DNA of 64,000 bases from Blastobasis lacticolella (Eukaryota; Arthropoda; Insecta; Lepidoptera; Blastobasidae): assembly GCA_905147135.1 (NCBI GenBank), contig LR990044.1, forward strand, positions 15,876,122-15,940,121, given 5' to 3'. The position numbers were made by a program, and so were the translations under genes. The notes under the pieces are model-generated. The model did no database searches. It saw only the letters and a list, made by a program, of their open reading frames with translations, and was not told where the DNA came from. This document shows, piece after piece, positions 24,501 through 38,100 of this stretch (positions are counted from its first letter, which is position 1; every line of letters starts with the position of its first letter).

Positions 24501-24654
24501 TCTAGAAATAATAACAATATAGTATTTTTATAAGAAAAAACAAACAAGTTCAATAGCCTATAGGAACGCATGGTCATTGTCTAGTCAAATATTTCAAACC
24601 TACGACATCAGTGATTTGCATAATTGTAGAGCTATTTACGTATTTAGTAACTTC

Positions 24655-24827
24655 TCTTTCACATTGAACTCAGTGGGTAGGCGTCCCACAAGGTGGATCG
24701 ACGACCTGGTAAAGGTCACAGGTACCAGCTGGGAGCGGAAGGCACAGGACCGGCCTTTGTGGAGATCTCTGGGGGAGACCTATACCCAGCAGTGGGCGTC
24801 TTTCGGCTGATATGATGATGATGATAA
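24655..24827 (+). mobile_element. RTE-type LINE 3' end
   Basis: VGRRPTRWIDDLVKVTGTSW followed by WERKAQDRPLWRSLGETYTQ and QWASFG, then TGATATGATGATGATGAT. This is the classic C-terminus and GAT-rich tail of RTE-clade ORF2. Confidence 0.85.
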
Positions 24828-25076
24828 GTCTCACTTAGCCTATCTATCCTGTGGAATATAGGCGTGACTTTTATGTGTTTTTTCAATATTTTACTAGTCA
24901 GAAATCGACACGGAATCCTGTGCATGCGTTTCGTACCGCTTCATAAATATCACAGGTACTCGTAGGTATTGTGCAACTCGAATTGATACGGACGGATATA
25001 GTTACAAGTAACATTTTTTACCCTACCGGCACAGAATTCCAAAAAATACAACTTAGTTGAACTTTACTGAATAGGG

Positions 25077-25167
25077 AGCTAATAAAATCCGAGTCCCGTT
25101 TGTCTCCGGTTTAGTTAAATGGTCGGAAAGTCCTGTTTATGGCATGGACGGTATTTAGGACTTGCAC
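25077..25167 (+). repeat. Dispersed repeat, copy 2
   Basis: Second copy of the repeat at 18938-19028, including GAGTCCCGTTTGTCTCCGG and TTTAGGACTTGCA. Confidence 0.65.
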
Positions 25168-25169
25168 TG

Positions 25170-26400
25170 TGGTCAATTTATAACCTGCATGACTGGTTTT
25201 GCCCCTAGGGGCAACTATCCGCCAAAAAAGTAAATGGGGTGACTATCCTTTTTGATACAGATAGCTGCCCTTTTTATTTGTGAAATAAATAAAACTTATT
25301 CAACAATAAAACACGTTATACAAAAAGAAGACTGATACCATAATCAGTAATAAAGATATTCAATACTAATTGCTTACTAAAATAATTTTGACGCCCGCCA
25401 AAGTCTCAGCGCGGAAGACTTCTGCTCATAAAGACAAAACGAGTGCAAATACGCTGATGGATTAAATGGCACTAAGGCCTTCGGGAGTGGCATTTTCAAT
25501 TGTGGTAAAGCGCTAACGCCACCAACATCTCTAACATAGTGTATTCAAAACTGGGCAAGTATCCGGCTTTAACCCCACATATTAAGGATACTCAAATTTT
25601 ATTTAGTATGCCTAAAGTTAGACAGACTACAGCGCTCTAGTCTCTATTTATCTAAGACCTGCATTTAATGCATAACCTGTGTGTCACAATTAACATATTT
25701 GATTAATTGATTTACTGATTCTATACGTGTGTTTTTCACCTTACTCCTCTGGCGGTGGCAAAACGGCTGGACCGATATAGATGATATTTGTGTAGTTGGT
25801 TGGATTGTTTTAACCCTAGATTACGAACCTTCGTCGATTCGACGACGCGGACTTTTAAAAATCGCGTAAAATCCTGCGCACGCGAGCGCACTTCTTCCAT
25901 ACTTTGTCTAATCTCCGTGAAACGGTTGCCCTCACGCATCATGAGAGTGTTTTAAGTGTATGGGGCCCGTGAGCGTTATTCCAGCAACCATGGCTCGTCA
26001 AATCGACAATGACGTTATTTTTTTACTATTTCAATTCTGTGTTTTTGCGTTCTTATTTCTGTTGTAGATGTATTTTATTTATTTTCAAAGCTATTTATTA
26101 GTCATTATTTTAAACACAATTTGCCAGTTATTATTACAAATACGAAAATTCGTCAGGAAGCGAGAAAGAAGACCACAATGAAGAGCTGGAAAAAAACCCT
26201 CATAAATACAAAAATGTAAAGAATACTCAGAGACCAATATATGTATAATTAAATGGGAGCCCTTATTGGCATATTTACATTATCTGAAGCAATCAAACTT
26301 AATCATTTACCATCAAATAACTCTATTTGACTTTACATTTTATAGAAATCCCCATATTGCACCAAGTGCAATAAATCGTGCGGGAACCACAAACTTGTCG
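25170..26400. other. No gene seen
   Basis: A 68-codon minus-strand frame at 25736-25942 has no motif and crosses a GC-richer patch (25830-25990) of unknown nature. Confidence 0.4.
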
Positions 26401-26403
26401 TGT

Positions 26404-28190
26404 GTTACAAATGTATTAGCTGTTAGATTTTAACAAAAAAAAAGTTTGTAGATTGGCTTCGCTCCAGTCAAAGACTGCCTTGAGAGCTTCGTTCAAACGC
26501 CTACCAAATGAGGGAAGCTTGCTTAGAAGGGCTGCGTGCCAAACCCTATCAAAGGCCTTAGAGATATCAAGCGACACAGCAAGGGATTCGCCATGCTTTT
26601 TAATGGCCTCACTCCATACATGAGTGGCATACACCAGAAGGTCCCCAGTCGCCCGACCATGGCGGAATCCGTACTGGTAATCGGTGAGGAGATCGTTACC
26701 TTCGAGATGCGCAAGGAGTTTTTAGAGGTGACCGAAATAGGGTGGTAGTTGGAAGGGTCGGCACGGCTGCCTATTTTGGGCACGGGCTGCACTTTGGCAA
26801 GCTTCCACGACTTAGGTAAAATTCCAGTCTCAAGTGAGCGGCGATACAGGCGCGTGAAAACAGGAGACAACTCGGGGGCACATCTACGCAGGACTATTGC
26901 TGGTATACCATCAGGTCCACTAGCCTTGTTCACGTCCAGACTCCGCAGGATATTTAATATCTCTTTCTGATGTATACGCACCTCTGCCATAGCGCAGTCA
27001 GCACGGGGTGAGATAGGTGGTGTTTTTCCTGCAGCATCCAAACGCGACTTCGCCGCACAAAGAGATGCAAGCAAATTCGCTTTCTTTTCAGCAGCATGGG
27101 CCAATGTTCCGTCTGGCTTCAGCAACAGTGGCAACGAAGACTGACTGAAATTTGATTCGACCGCTTTTGCCAAAACCAAAACGCATTACTCCCAGGAGGA
27201 TAAGAGGCCAGTTTGGTGCCAATTCGGCTTATGTGATCGAATCAAGCCCTTCGTGGCGTTCTTTTGCAAGACTTGGCGGCGAGGTTAAAGGCTCTCTTCA
27301 GTTTGCGAGTATCCGGAGACATATGCGCTCGAGCCTCAGCCCAGGCAGAGTACGCCACCTGCTTCAGCACTTCAGCGCGACTGCACTCAGCACTAAACCA
27401 TGGACGAGACCTGCCGTTCATCGCTACGTCAGAATACGGAATAAAGAACTCCATACCCTGCCGTATAACCGTGGTAACGGTTTCAGTACAATTCGACGGA
27501 TCACCCGAAGAGAAACATGCCTCCTGCCAAGAATAGGACGAAAAGAAGTGGCGCATCTCATCCCAATCTGCTGACTTGTATCGCCACACCCGTCGGTGGT
27601 TGCACGGGGTTTGCTCGGGTGGTGAAAAAACGGATACAGATTTCACCAGATAGTGATCGGATGTACCCAGCGGTGCAGCAACCGATACTGAGTGCCTGTC
27701 CGGGTTAGTTGTCAGCAGAAGGTCTAAGCAATTGGCGGTATGGGAAACAACATCTGGTACCCTTGTGGCACAGTTTACCAGCTGGGTGAGATCTACAGAG
27801 CGACAGAGCTAGTTAACGTGCCTCCCTCCCAGCATGATCCGTCACCTGGATTGGGAAAAGCCACTCTTGGTGGTGGGCATTGAAATCCCCCAAAATGACT
27901 AACTGCGCCGCGGGGTAACGTTACCTCGCTTCATCCGCCACTTCTACGAGATGGTCACATTAGCGAGTCGTCTCCTGATCTCCGCTGTGCGATCGGTATA
28001 TGCAGGCATACAGGAGTTGCACTTGACCTGTATCCACAAGCAACCATAAACTAGATAAACTAGACCCCTGAAAGCTCCTTACACGCCGAATACAGATGTC
28101 TTCGCGAGCGTACACACAGACTCCGGCACAAGGTACAAATCTGTGATAAGGCGGTGGTACTCACCCAGGCGGACTCTTCCTACCACCTGA
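26404..28190 (-). mobile_element. Jockey-like LINE fragment: endonuclease and N-terminal reverse transcriptase
   Basis: Reading leftward on the minus strand, ICIRRV and LVILGDFNAHHQEW (27840-27905) are the AP-endonuclease part. A linker follows with WSAECSRAE-like sequence. The reverse transcriptase reads LDVNKASGPDGIPAIVLRRC, GILPKSWKLAKVQPVPK and, after a frameshift, SLAVSLDISKAFDRVWHA. The copy ends before the YADD catalytic motif and has several frameshifts, so it is inactive and truncated at both ends. It lies about 0.7 kb upstream of the FAS-like promoter. Confidence 0.9.
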
Positions 28191-28199
28191 TTAAAACAT

Positions 28200-28880
28200 C
28201 TGATACAATTAGACTACCACGTTTCGGCACTAATACTTACGTTTATAATTTCCTGTACTCACCTTAGTTTAAGGATGTCAGGTGGAACCGAATAAAGTGC
28301 TGCCTATGTCGATGTCACTGTAGGTTATGGCAGGTAAGATGCAGCGTTTGAAAATTTCCGTTATGAATTTATTCCCGTTATTTCCGTTAGATGCTCACTA
28401 TAAATGCCACTGGGAACCCTATAATTGACCCCCGGGAGTTTTATGTACCGTTTTTCTATTGTGTTAAATATAATTATATTGCAAATTATCATGTCGTGGC
28501 GTCCTTTGTAATAAATGGTTACTTTCTTTCTTTCTTATAAAACACTGAGAAGGTAACGTGAAGACTCGACGAAGTTTTCCGAAATATGCTGCCCCAGCTG
28601 CATCTTCCTCTTGGTCACCAGTTCAAAGTTGCAAAATCTGCCACAAGCACGAACTTCTTTAAACAGATAACTTGAATTTATTTATTTCAAAGTGAGTCAA
28701 ACAACACTGGCCTATGCGGAACCGAATATGTTGATATTTATATGAATAATGATAAATCGAAGTCACAGACCAGCCATTGACACTAACAGCAACAAAGAAA
28801 TCAAAATTATAATAATTTATGTAAATATATGTGATGTGACTCTAATTGTACCCCGATAAAAAATAGAATCGCCCTTTGTA
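28200..28880. other. Upstream region of the FAS-like gene
   Basis: No gene. CCTTTGTAATAAATGGTTAC with a TTTC repeat at 28507-28538 resembles a LINE 3' tail. The last 150 bases before the TATA box are AT-rich. Confidence 0.4.
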
Positions 28881-28884
28881 TAAT

Positions 28885-28920
28885 TATATAAAGAACTTTT
28901 TTGTACACTCGTGGTCACTA
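28885..28920 (+). promoter_or_regulatory. Core promoter of the FAS-like gene: TATA box plus initiator
   Basis: TATATAAAG lies at 28885-28893 and an initiator-like TCACTA at 28915-28920. The initiator A (28917) is 32 bases downstream of the first T of the TATA box, the spacing expected for RNA polymerase II. This predicts a 5' UTR of about 61 nt before the ATG at 28978. The sites are seen directly; their use is inferred. Confidence 0.55.
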
Positions 28921-28977
28921 TTAAGTTTTTAGTAGTGATATCTGGTTGAGTTAGTAGTTAGGACGTGGGAAATCAAT

Positions 28978-29133
28978 ATGACGCCGACACCACAATCAGC
29001 ATCGATCCAGGAGCCAGAGGGAGAATCGGTCCTTAGGCCTCTGGTTGGTGAAGAAGTAGTGATCAGTGGTATATCTGGCATATTTCCGAAGTCAAAAAGC
29101 ACTCAGGAGTTCATGGAGCATCTTTACAATAAG
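28978..29133 (+). CDS. FAS-like exon 1: start of KS domain
   Basis: Residues 1-52, ending in phase 0 at AAG|GTAAAT. It starts with a Pro/Glu-rich leader of about 24 residues, then EEVVISGISGIFPKS, the hallmark KS N-terminal strand. A TGA lies upstream in frame with the ATG, so no longer N-terminus is possible on this exon. Confidence 0.9.
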
Positions 29134-32100
29134 GTAAATTTAAATATTCACCTACGTACTCAAATCAAGGTCGGATAGATCATTTTGAATAAGTAAGTAC
29201 ATGTTAGACCCGACTGTAAACCATTAACTTAGAATGAAAAAAAATTAATAGAGAAAACGTATTTTAATTGAAATCCGGTTTATTTTAATATTAGAGCGTA
29301 AAAGCATAAATTATAAAAACCATGGTAAACTCAAACTCAAATACGTTTATTCAGTTCAGGTCTTCACAAACACTTATGAACGTCATAATCATAAATATAA
29401 TATAAAATGAACGCTAGGAACCACGGTACCATCGAGCGGACAACGGTTTCTTGGCTAGTATGTAGGGCCATATAAAAAAGAAAACAGAAAATAGACTCCG
29501 CGGTCAAAGATTTAATTCTTTGTCCGCGACACTGTGACATTGACAGACACGTAATGTCATTTGATATGTCGTAATGTCATTTGGTAGGTGTTGTTTATTT
29601 TTTATTATATTTTATCATTTTTATGTATTTACCGGTACCGATTCTTTATAACTTTAATTGTAAGGCATTTAACTTAGCAAATTAACCGACAGAACGCGCT
29701 CAACGTTTTCATCCAGCGAATACATAAGATATTATCTTTTGATGAAGATGTAAATAAAATAAAGATAATTGCAATCTCTAGTGTTGTTCTGCAGACTTGG
29801 TTTCTGAAATACAACTTGATACAAAGTGGTAATGTATCACTAGTGGGGCCGTAAATCTTTAGGGACCCACATCTTAGTAAATTGTGGGCCCCGACAGTCA
29901 ACTTTAACCCCGGACGTCCCTAGTGTGGAATCTTTCTATTGAGTCACTTTGAAAAGAAGATAATCTTCCTTATGGGAGAGTCAACTGAAGAACTTTGTAC
30001 CACGTATACCTACATAATTTTTTTTTAATTTAATATTGTTGACTATTAGATTTCCGCGACTTCGTTCGCGTGTTTTATCCTATATACCTTTCTCTTGAAT
30101 CACTCTGTCTGTTGGTTAAATTCGCATGAAAATCCGTTAAGGAGTTCTTGAGTATGTCGCAAGACAGACAGACGCGGCCGGGCCTTTGTTTTATAGTATG
30201 TACGTGTGAACGTGAGGTACCAAGTTCGATCCCCAATGCCGCCATGGCTACTTTTTCTGAATTATATGTACATTAGATGAACACTAAGATTCCAGTGCTC
30301 CATGGGGTGAGGATTTGGGGAACCGTGGCTTTGGCAGTGGAGTGGCTTTTGTCTTTTTGCTGCCAGAGCAACGTGTTATTGAGGTAGGCAACGCATTGGC
30401 GATACTCTTGGTATTGCTAATGTCTATAGGCAGTGGTGACCACTTTCCATCTGGTGGACTGCTGGAAAACACTAACCGATGCACTTACGGTCACGGGGTG
30501 CGGTAACGAAAAACATCGTCAAAAACTTGCACATTCAGGCGAGTGAATGTGTAGAACCTGTCTAACAAGTCAAGCGACCTATGAAATTATAAGATTGATC
30601 ACAATCAACAATAAAGCAATACTCATTTTAAAATGAACACGTCTGTCTGTATACAACAAGATAGTAGCTAAAAGATGGATATCTTCATTATTCAAAATCA
30701 GGTTCCTTACTTGTCGATTTCAGTCAATCTTCTGATTTCCCAAGTCGCTTGACTTTTTAGAGTTTAACCATGATCCAATCTTGATAGGTTTCCCTGTTAA
30801 CAGGGTTACGGAGGTCAGTCGGGAGTCGCTCTATGTAATTACCTGTAGGCTAATTAAGTAACTCTGTTGTCAACAATTCTGTGATTTCAATTATTGAAAT
30901 TGTTACTTTTGCGTATGATCGATTTAATAGTTTCAGTTTTTGCTCTAAAACTTTGTGAGCATCTGGGCATAAATAGGAACTGGACAATATTTACGTACGA
31001 CCATAGAAACTAGACAAAGTTTACGTTTCAGGCTTACTTTGAGACTTATTATAATTAGACTAACCATGGATATACCTATTCAATTATTTAACGACTTACA
31101 CTGCTGTTCTTTTTTCATATTGTCACCAGTGCGTTGGTGGTCGGCAATACGACCGACATTTACACACAATAGTAAAATTTGGATACCGAGAGCGTCGGTG
31201 GCCAAGCGGTTAGAGTATCCGACTCGTAAGCCAGAGGTCCCGGGTTCGAATCCCGCTCCGGCCATGTACCAATGACTGTTTTCTGAGTTATGTTCATTAG
31301 TTGAATACTAACCGATGCTCTTACGGTGAAGGGAAACATCGTAATGAAACCTGCACATTCAGACGACTGGATGTGTAACCATGATCCAATCTGGTCAGGT
31401 TCCCCTGGTAGCTGGGTCAAGGAGGTCAGATGGCAGTCGCTCCACTGTAATTACCTGACCTGCCAAATCCTGGATCATGGTCAAGGCGGACCCCGGGCCC
31501 TCGTGCGCGAGAGTACAACCGGGACATTAACGCCAAGATGATTTATACTGTTACGAGCAGCGTTTAGCGAGTTAAATAATGTAGTGAAACACACAATTGT
31601 CAAATTTCCGTGTATCAAAGCCGTAGTAAGCACGCCGTAAGTTGTCAATCCAGATAGAATCACCAACCGAATCACCAATCACAACAAAATCAAGTTTTCT
31701 TTTAAAATACCAAACCAGTCATTGCGTAGAGAGCAAATTTTCAAAGTGAAGGACTTACTTACTTACTTATTGTACCTACCTACTTTTTCAACGCTTCCAT
31801 CATCGTGGATAATCAAAGATCGTGGTTTAAAGTAGTTGTCATAACTTTTACAGTGCGAAAATGTTTGTTACACACAAAAGATCCTTCAGTGGGACTCCAG
31901 TATGCTTGGGGAATAGCAAAAGTCCATTTGTTCAATAGAATTGCATATTTTGCAAAGCAAAATTCGGCACAGCTTTTTTCCCATTTTTAAGGTTTAATCA
32001 TAATTTTACTTGCATTTTTCAAATGCAACAACGCCTTTGCACCTGTTAGAGAAAGATTACGATTATAAAACAGCATTTGATTCAAGAAATAAGTAAAAAA

Positions 32101-35100
32101 CTAACAACAGAAATGGTCAAGGATTGTTTTTCAAAACTCGTATTTATCCAATTTTAGCACAATTATAAATATATTTACTTTTATTCACCTTCGTAGATGG
32201 TCCATAGAAACGCGTTAATTTACAATTTTATCAATATACTAGCTGACCCGGCAAACGTTGTTTTGCCATATAAATAAAAAAAAATTTAGGGGTGGACTAC
32301 CCCTAACATTTAGGGGGATGAAAAATAGATGTTGGCCGATTCTCATGAATACCGGATAAGCACAAAAAATTTCATCAAAATCGGTCAAGCCGTTTCGGAG
32401 GAGTATGGCAACGAAAACTGTGACACGAGAATTTTATATATTAGATTTCAAACTTATCGTCATAAAATTCATAATTTTCCCGCACATTGACATGTAAACA
32501 ATGAGTAAATCGGTTCACAGCGACGTTGCCGTTCCGTGCTACAGCATGGCTTGTAAGATGAAGGAGGCTATGTTGATGCAAATTCCGAATTACTTTTATT
32601 ACTTAGCGCGGACACCGACCTACCAATCAGGGCCAGGCAGAGTCGGACCGGGTGCAATCTGAAGGTCATATTTTCACCAGGGTCCAGCCCAAGGTTTCCC
32701 TGCTACATGGAACCCATTGGTCCTAAAATACTAGTTTCTAAAGAGAATTTATAGTGCTTGTTGATCTACATTTCGAATGACAGCTGTCAAACTTAAAACT
32801 GCAATAACTCCTAAACTATTCGTGCTAGAACACTAGTTCCTAAAGAGAAATGATAGTGCTCGTCGAGATCTACATTTCGGATGGCAGCTGTCAAATGTGG
32901 AACTGTTGTAACTCGGAAACGATTGGTCTTACAACACTAGTTCCTAAAGTAATATAATAGTACTCATTGAGATCTACATTTCGGATGACAGTTTTAAGTT
33001 TGACAGCTGTCACCCGAAATGTAGATATCGACGAGTACTATCACTTCTCTTTAGGAACTAGTGTTGTAGGATAAATCGTTACCGAACTCTTTTATCTGTT
33101 TTGTGGAACAAAAAGTTGTAGGTTGATAATTATGTCGCCTCGACGTTTGTCGGAGAAACGTTCAGTAGATCAAAAGGTATTTTGACAACTCTTTTTCGGA
33201 TTGTACTGATTACCCCATAATAATACAAAATTCACGGTAAATATATTTCTCCAATAATGGCAACACCAAACATGACACTTGTCAATTTAGAATGACGGTG
33301 ATTATGCCAATAACATTATGTTTACACTGTTAGAAAGGTACACAGGACTATCGATGGTGACTCTCGCTCTGCCCGGTTTTAGTCAAAGCAGTGCGCAGTC
33401 CCTTTGGGTAGTAAGTCCATGGTGGAAACAATGTGGGAGTCGATGCATTCCAAAGAGTTTAATATTATGTAAAACTCTTTAGTTGATTTGTTCATTCTAG
33501 AAGTAGAAGAAGTCGGAGAAGTCCCATCTCTAAAACCATTAGACATTATAGATTTCGGAATGTCAATATGCCAATGATTTTTAAAATCTGTGGCAGTAAG
33601 TGATGGTGAAATTTATATTTTCAGTGAAATTACGTATTTAAATGAATAATTTGCTACAGTGTTCGTTGAAATTACATTTTATGTGTTTCTTATATAATTC
33701 AAGACATCTATACATAATGTTCGTAACGTAATTGATACGGCAAGTCACAATTTTGTTACGAATGCTGTTTGTTTACCACATAAGACAAATTAAAATAAAT
33801 TAATGGTAGATACCAAGTTTTAATTCGAGACACACACTATGCAAATGCAGGGACAAAACAAGACAGCCCATCTGCAGATAAGAAATTTTTTACTACGAAC
33901 TCTGGATTGGCAGACTTAACAATTCGAATTAATCCTTGACATGCAAGTTTCTTCACGATATTTTCCTTCACTGAAAAGCCAAATAAATTATTTGCATCCA
34001 TACATGAATAAGGTATATGATTAAAACCCATTTTCGAAGGTAAGGTGTCTGGGTATCAAACCCTCGCCCTGATACATACCACCGTCTTTTCAATCTCTAG
34101 ATCCTACATACCGTGAATACCGTGCCTTCTAGAGAACATAGTCATGAACAAAAAAAATAATGAAAAGTACATAAATACAGGGTGTTTCATAATACATGTA
34201 TAAAGCCGAAAGGGTGTTAAAGTAGAGCTTTCAAAGAGTGCACTGGCGACTTCATTTTATCCGGACATTGAATTTTAATTTTAATAAAAAAAAAATTTTT
34301 TCAAGATAAATAACCATATCGACTACGTTGAAGCGCAGCTCTATTTCAAGTTGATGACCATATAAAAAACAGGTTAATAACCTCGTGCGACCCCTATCGA
34401 AACAAAGCAACCTCCTCAAGCCTACTACCAGGAGCCTAATGCTGTGTACACACCGGGCGATGTGTGACGCGCACCCGTTTCGGCCAACGATTGTCCGTTG
34501 GCGTGTGCCGGCCGGCAATCCGCAGTGCAGCGTGGCGGTAACATCAAACGGATAGAAGTAATCATCCAATCGCAGTTTGGGCGGATACCGAAGGCCAACA
34601 AACAAACGTGCAAATACGAGCCCGAATCGGTTCCCAAAACTCCCAAAGATCGTTTGCCACGAAATGCAAGTATTAGACCTTAGAAGTCCAAATAATTCGG
34701 CCGACAGCCCTTCGTTGGCGTACGTTGAGTGTGTACACACCATAAGGACGAGTAATAACCTCGTGCCATTCATATCAAAACAAACCAACCTCCTTCATCT
34801 TACTACCAGGCGTCGTACTAAATGTTACCTACTTATCTACATGAATAGGCGCTACCACATTAACTAGGAACTTGCCTACACTAATTATTTTTAATAGGTA
34901 GGTATGCTTAAATAGTCGGAGCGTCGGTGGCCTAAGGTTGCGGTATCCGACTCGTACACGAGAGGTACCAGGTTCGAATCCCTCTGCCGCCATGTACCAA
35001 TAACTCTTTTTTAAGTTATGCACATTAGCTGAATACTAACCGATGCTTTCACGGTAAGGGAAATTATCATGATGAAACTTACACATTCAGTTCAGACGAC

Positions 35101-38100
35101 TGAATGTGTAAGTAACCATGATCCAATCTGGTCAGGTTCCCTTGGTAGCAGGGTAAGGAGCCAGGAATGTCAGATGGCAGTCGCTCCACTGCAATTAATT
35201 ACCTAATTTGCCAAATCCTAGATCATGGACCATAGTCAAGGCGGACCACGGGCACGGAAAATAATTTTGTGGAGAGAAAAGAATTTGTTACAGTGGAGCG
35301 ACTACCATCTGACCTCCATGACCCTGCTACCAGGGGAACCTGACTCGATTGGATCATGGTTACAATTTCAGTTGCCAGAATTTGCAGATTTCATCATGAT
35401 GTTTCCCTCACCATAGGAGCATCGGTTAATTTCAACTAATGTACATAACTCAGAAAAGAGTCATTGGTACATTGCCACAGCGGGATTCGAACCCGGCACC
35501 TCTCTCGCTTACGAGTCGGATACTCAACCGCCCAGCCACCAACGTTCTAGAAAAACATACTTAAGATAGCTACATAACTGAAACAGAATTCGTTCAATTG
35601 ATAATCGTTCTACACAAATAAGTAGGTACTATGTCCTACTAAAATGGTTCACTCATCTAGGGACCTACGTAGCGTAGGGAACCACTTATGAGACTAGTTT
35701 TGTTGAAACAGATTACAGACAGGTTTTACTAAATACCTACATGTTTTCATGAACAGATAAAAGCGTTGTCTTTTCTGCCTATTTCCCGTCGGAAAAGAAC
35801 CTCCTAACGTTACGATTAGGTACTAGCTAGGTAGCCTATCTTTAAGTCTAGCTAGAACCTAGACCTTTAAAGCATGTAGGTACGTACCTTTTTAAAGTTA
35901 TTTTATGAAAACAAACAGCGTCAGGTGCCATACTTTCTTGCTTTCTTGTGGCTCGGATGACTGATAGGTATTAACTATCAAGTAAGCTTGCACTCGTATC
36001 GTAGCGTAGCTAGGTAGGTACACTCCATACACACAGATACACAACACTACGCAGGCTCTGGTTGCTATGCAATACGTAAATAGGTAGGTACCATGGTTTT
36101 TGGCCTACAGCTAGCTTGCATTCATACACAGAATAATGATTATCACAATACTTAAACGTTGAACGCTGAACACAGACAAGACTACGTTAATACTGGTACC
36201 TGAAGCTATAAATCATTCGTTCACATCGTTAACACTCTTATCACAGTTATCTTCACAATAGGTACTTAGGTATCCTACAACTACAACGCAACAATCATTT
36301 CGGTCACGCGAAAAGCTAAAAACTGAATGAACGAATACGACGCGAAAGTAGGCAAATTTCGTCAATGGAAGTCGCGCCGTGGGTCAAACCACAAAATAAA
36401 GAACGGCCCGCCAAAGTATTCTATTTTTAGATTTTTTAGTTTTCAGTTTCTATTTTGATGTCAAAGGCGCCGCCACAACTCCGGCGCCGGCCTTGACCTT
36501 GACGGCACGCGCAAAAGGATTCGTACTTAGGGATCCGTGTTTTAGGGGTCTAACTTATTTCGCCTTTTATGTTCTCTCGTTTTATGTTCTCCTGGTAGTT
36601 GCACCATAATGTTGATTTTTTTTTATTTGATAAAGTGAGTCTCAAGCGAATCCAACTGTGGGCTTAATAATAATCCTTATGGCGATGGCCTACATTTGCT
36701 TATCACGATTTTATCGGGTAGTTTGGTACAATGACAGTAACCTAGACAGTAATTTCTAAAATTGTGTTTGGGTCCGTGCTCCACCTAGGTGACCTAGGTT
36801 CTCCAATTGGGTGAAGCATGGGATATTTACAGGTATAGCTCCATCAACAAAGAATAATTTAGTTAATTTTAGTTGATAAGAAATGTTCGTGAAAACGATA
36901 GGTTTCATTACCTACGCGACACTGAAACATGACTGACAGACATGACATGAGAAAGCAAACTCGTAAAAAGACAAAGATGTTACATTAATTAGAGTTTGCT
37001 ACATTAATATGCTACAGTAATTTGAATAAGACTACTTTGCTATTAGTTAGGTGGTGGTGCACTTTCGTAAAAACTATGAATGAACCTTTTGAATTAAAAT
37101 CATAATTGATTACAATATTTTTTTGTACAGAACCCTCGAATCCAAAAAATACAAAACGGATAATTTAGACCTCCTTAATATTGCGCCTAGTACGTGGGGT
37201 GTCCATAAAATAAGCCAGTGCAAATACAGGCATGACGCATTTCATCTTAGTCCTCACAGTGACAACGCATCTGCTGTTCTGCATGTTTGTTGCCTGCAAC
37301 CTAAATGCTTAAATCGTAGATGTAATTGGCGACGGTTACCGCTTGCCTTCAGGTGGACTATCACTGCGTAGCATAAACAAGTAATTGTACTGCCACTAGG
37401 CCACTAGGTACATATTTGTTTCTTAAGCGTTGTTGACACTAAAAACTAAGTATTAACAGACGTTCCCCTTTTTCTGGAGCCAACCAACCATTAGTTGCAG
37501 TTGATACTAATCCTTACGCAAGATAAAATAGTCGCATTTGAGTGTGGAATACGTGGTCGGACGTCCGACCAAGGACGGCATTCCCGCACATCCGTATTAA
37601 CCCAAAAGCTGCTTTATTTTGTACTTCGTAAGGATTAGTATCGACTGCAACTGATGATTGGTCGGCTCAAGGCAAACTGTAGCGTCTGTTACTAGTAAAT
37701 TGAAGATAGGGTAAAACCGGGTCTCCTGGCCGTACCTAGTACGTAAATAGTGTTGCTAGGTATTTTTTCAGCTTTTAAAATTTAATATGCACCTTCTTGA
37801 ATTCATACATGAGTAGAATTTAATAATTACTATTAGATAGGTACTAAAATGACATCTTTCCTTATTTCGGAGCTGGCGGAAAAGTTCAACGAGAAATGCA
37901 TAAACTTGTGCCAAGACTCACCACATGCATTCAACAGGATGTAGACTGAGTGAAAAAATAGACAATAAAGTATAACAACAATATCGTGTAGTTTTGCTGC
38001 ACTTTCCAAAAATATTAAAATCTAGTGAAAGTACTTTATGGACACCCTGTGATATCAGTATCCCGTACATAGTCCACCTGCTTCAGTCATGACTGCCTAG

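Noticed and set aside
31189..31265. A tRNA gene (Thr-like, CGT anticodon position)
   Set aside because: The tRNA-like part continues into a 280-bp body shared by many copies, so it is a SINE head. The acceptor stem does not pair as in a functional tRNA.
34252..34788. A 178-codon minus-strand open frame
   Set aside because: No motif or family resemblance. It spans a repeat block with flanking direct repeats inside intron 1.
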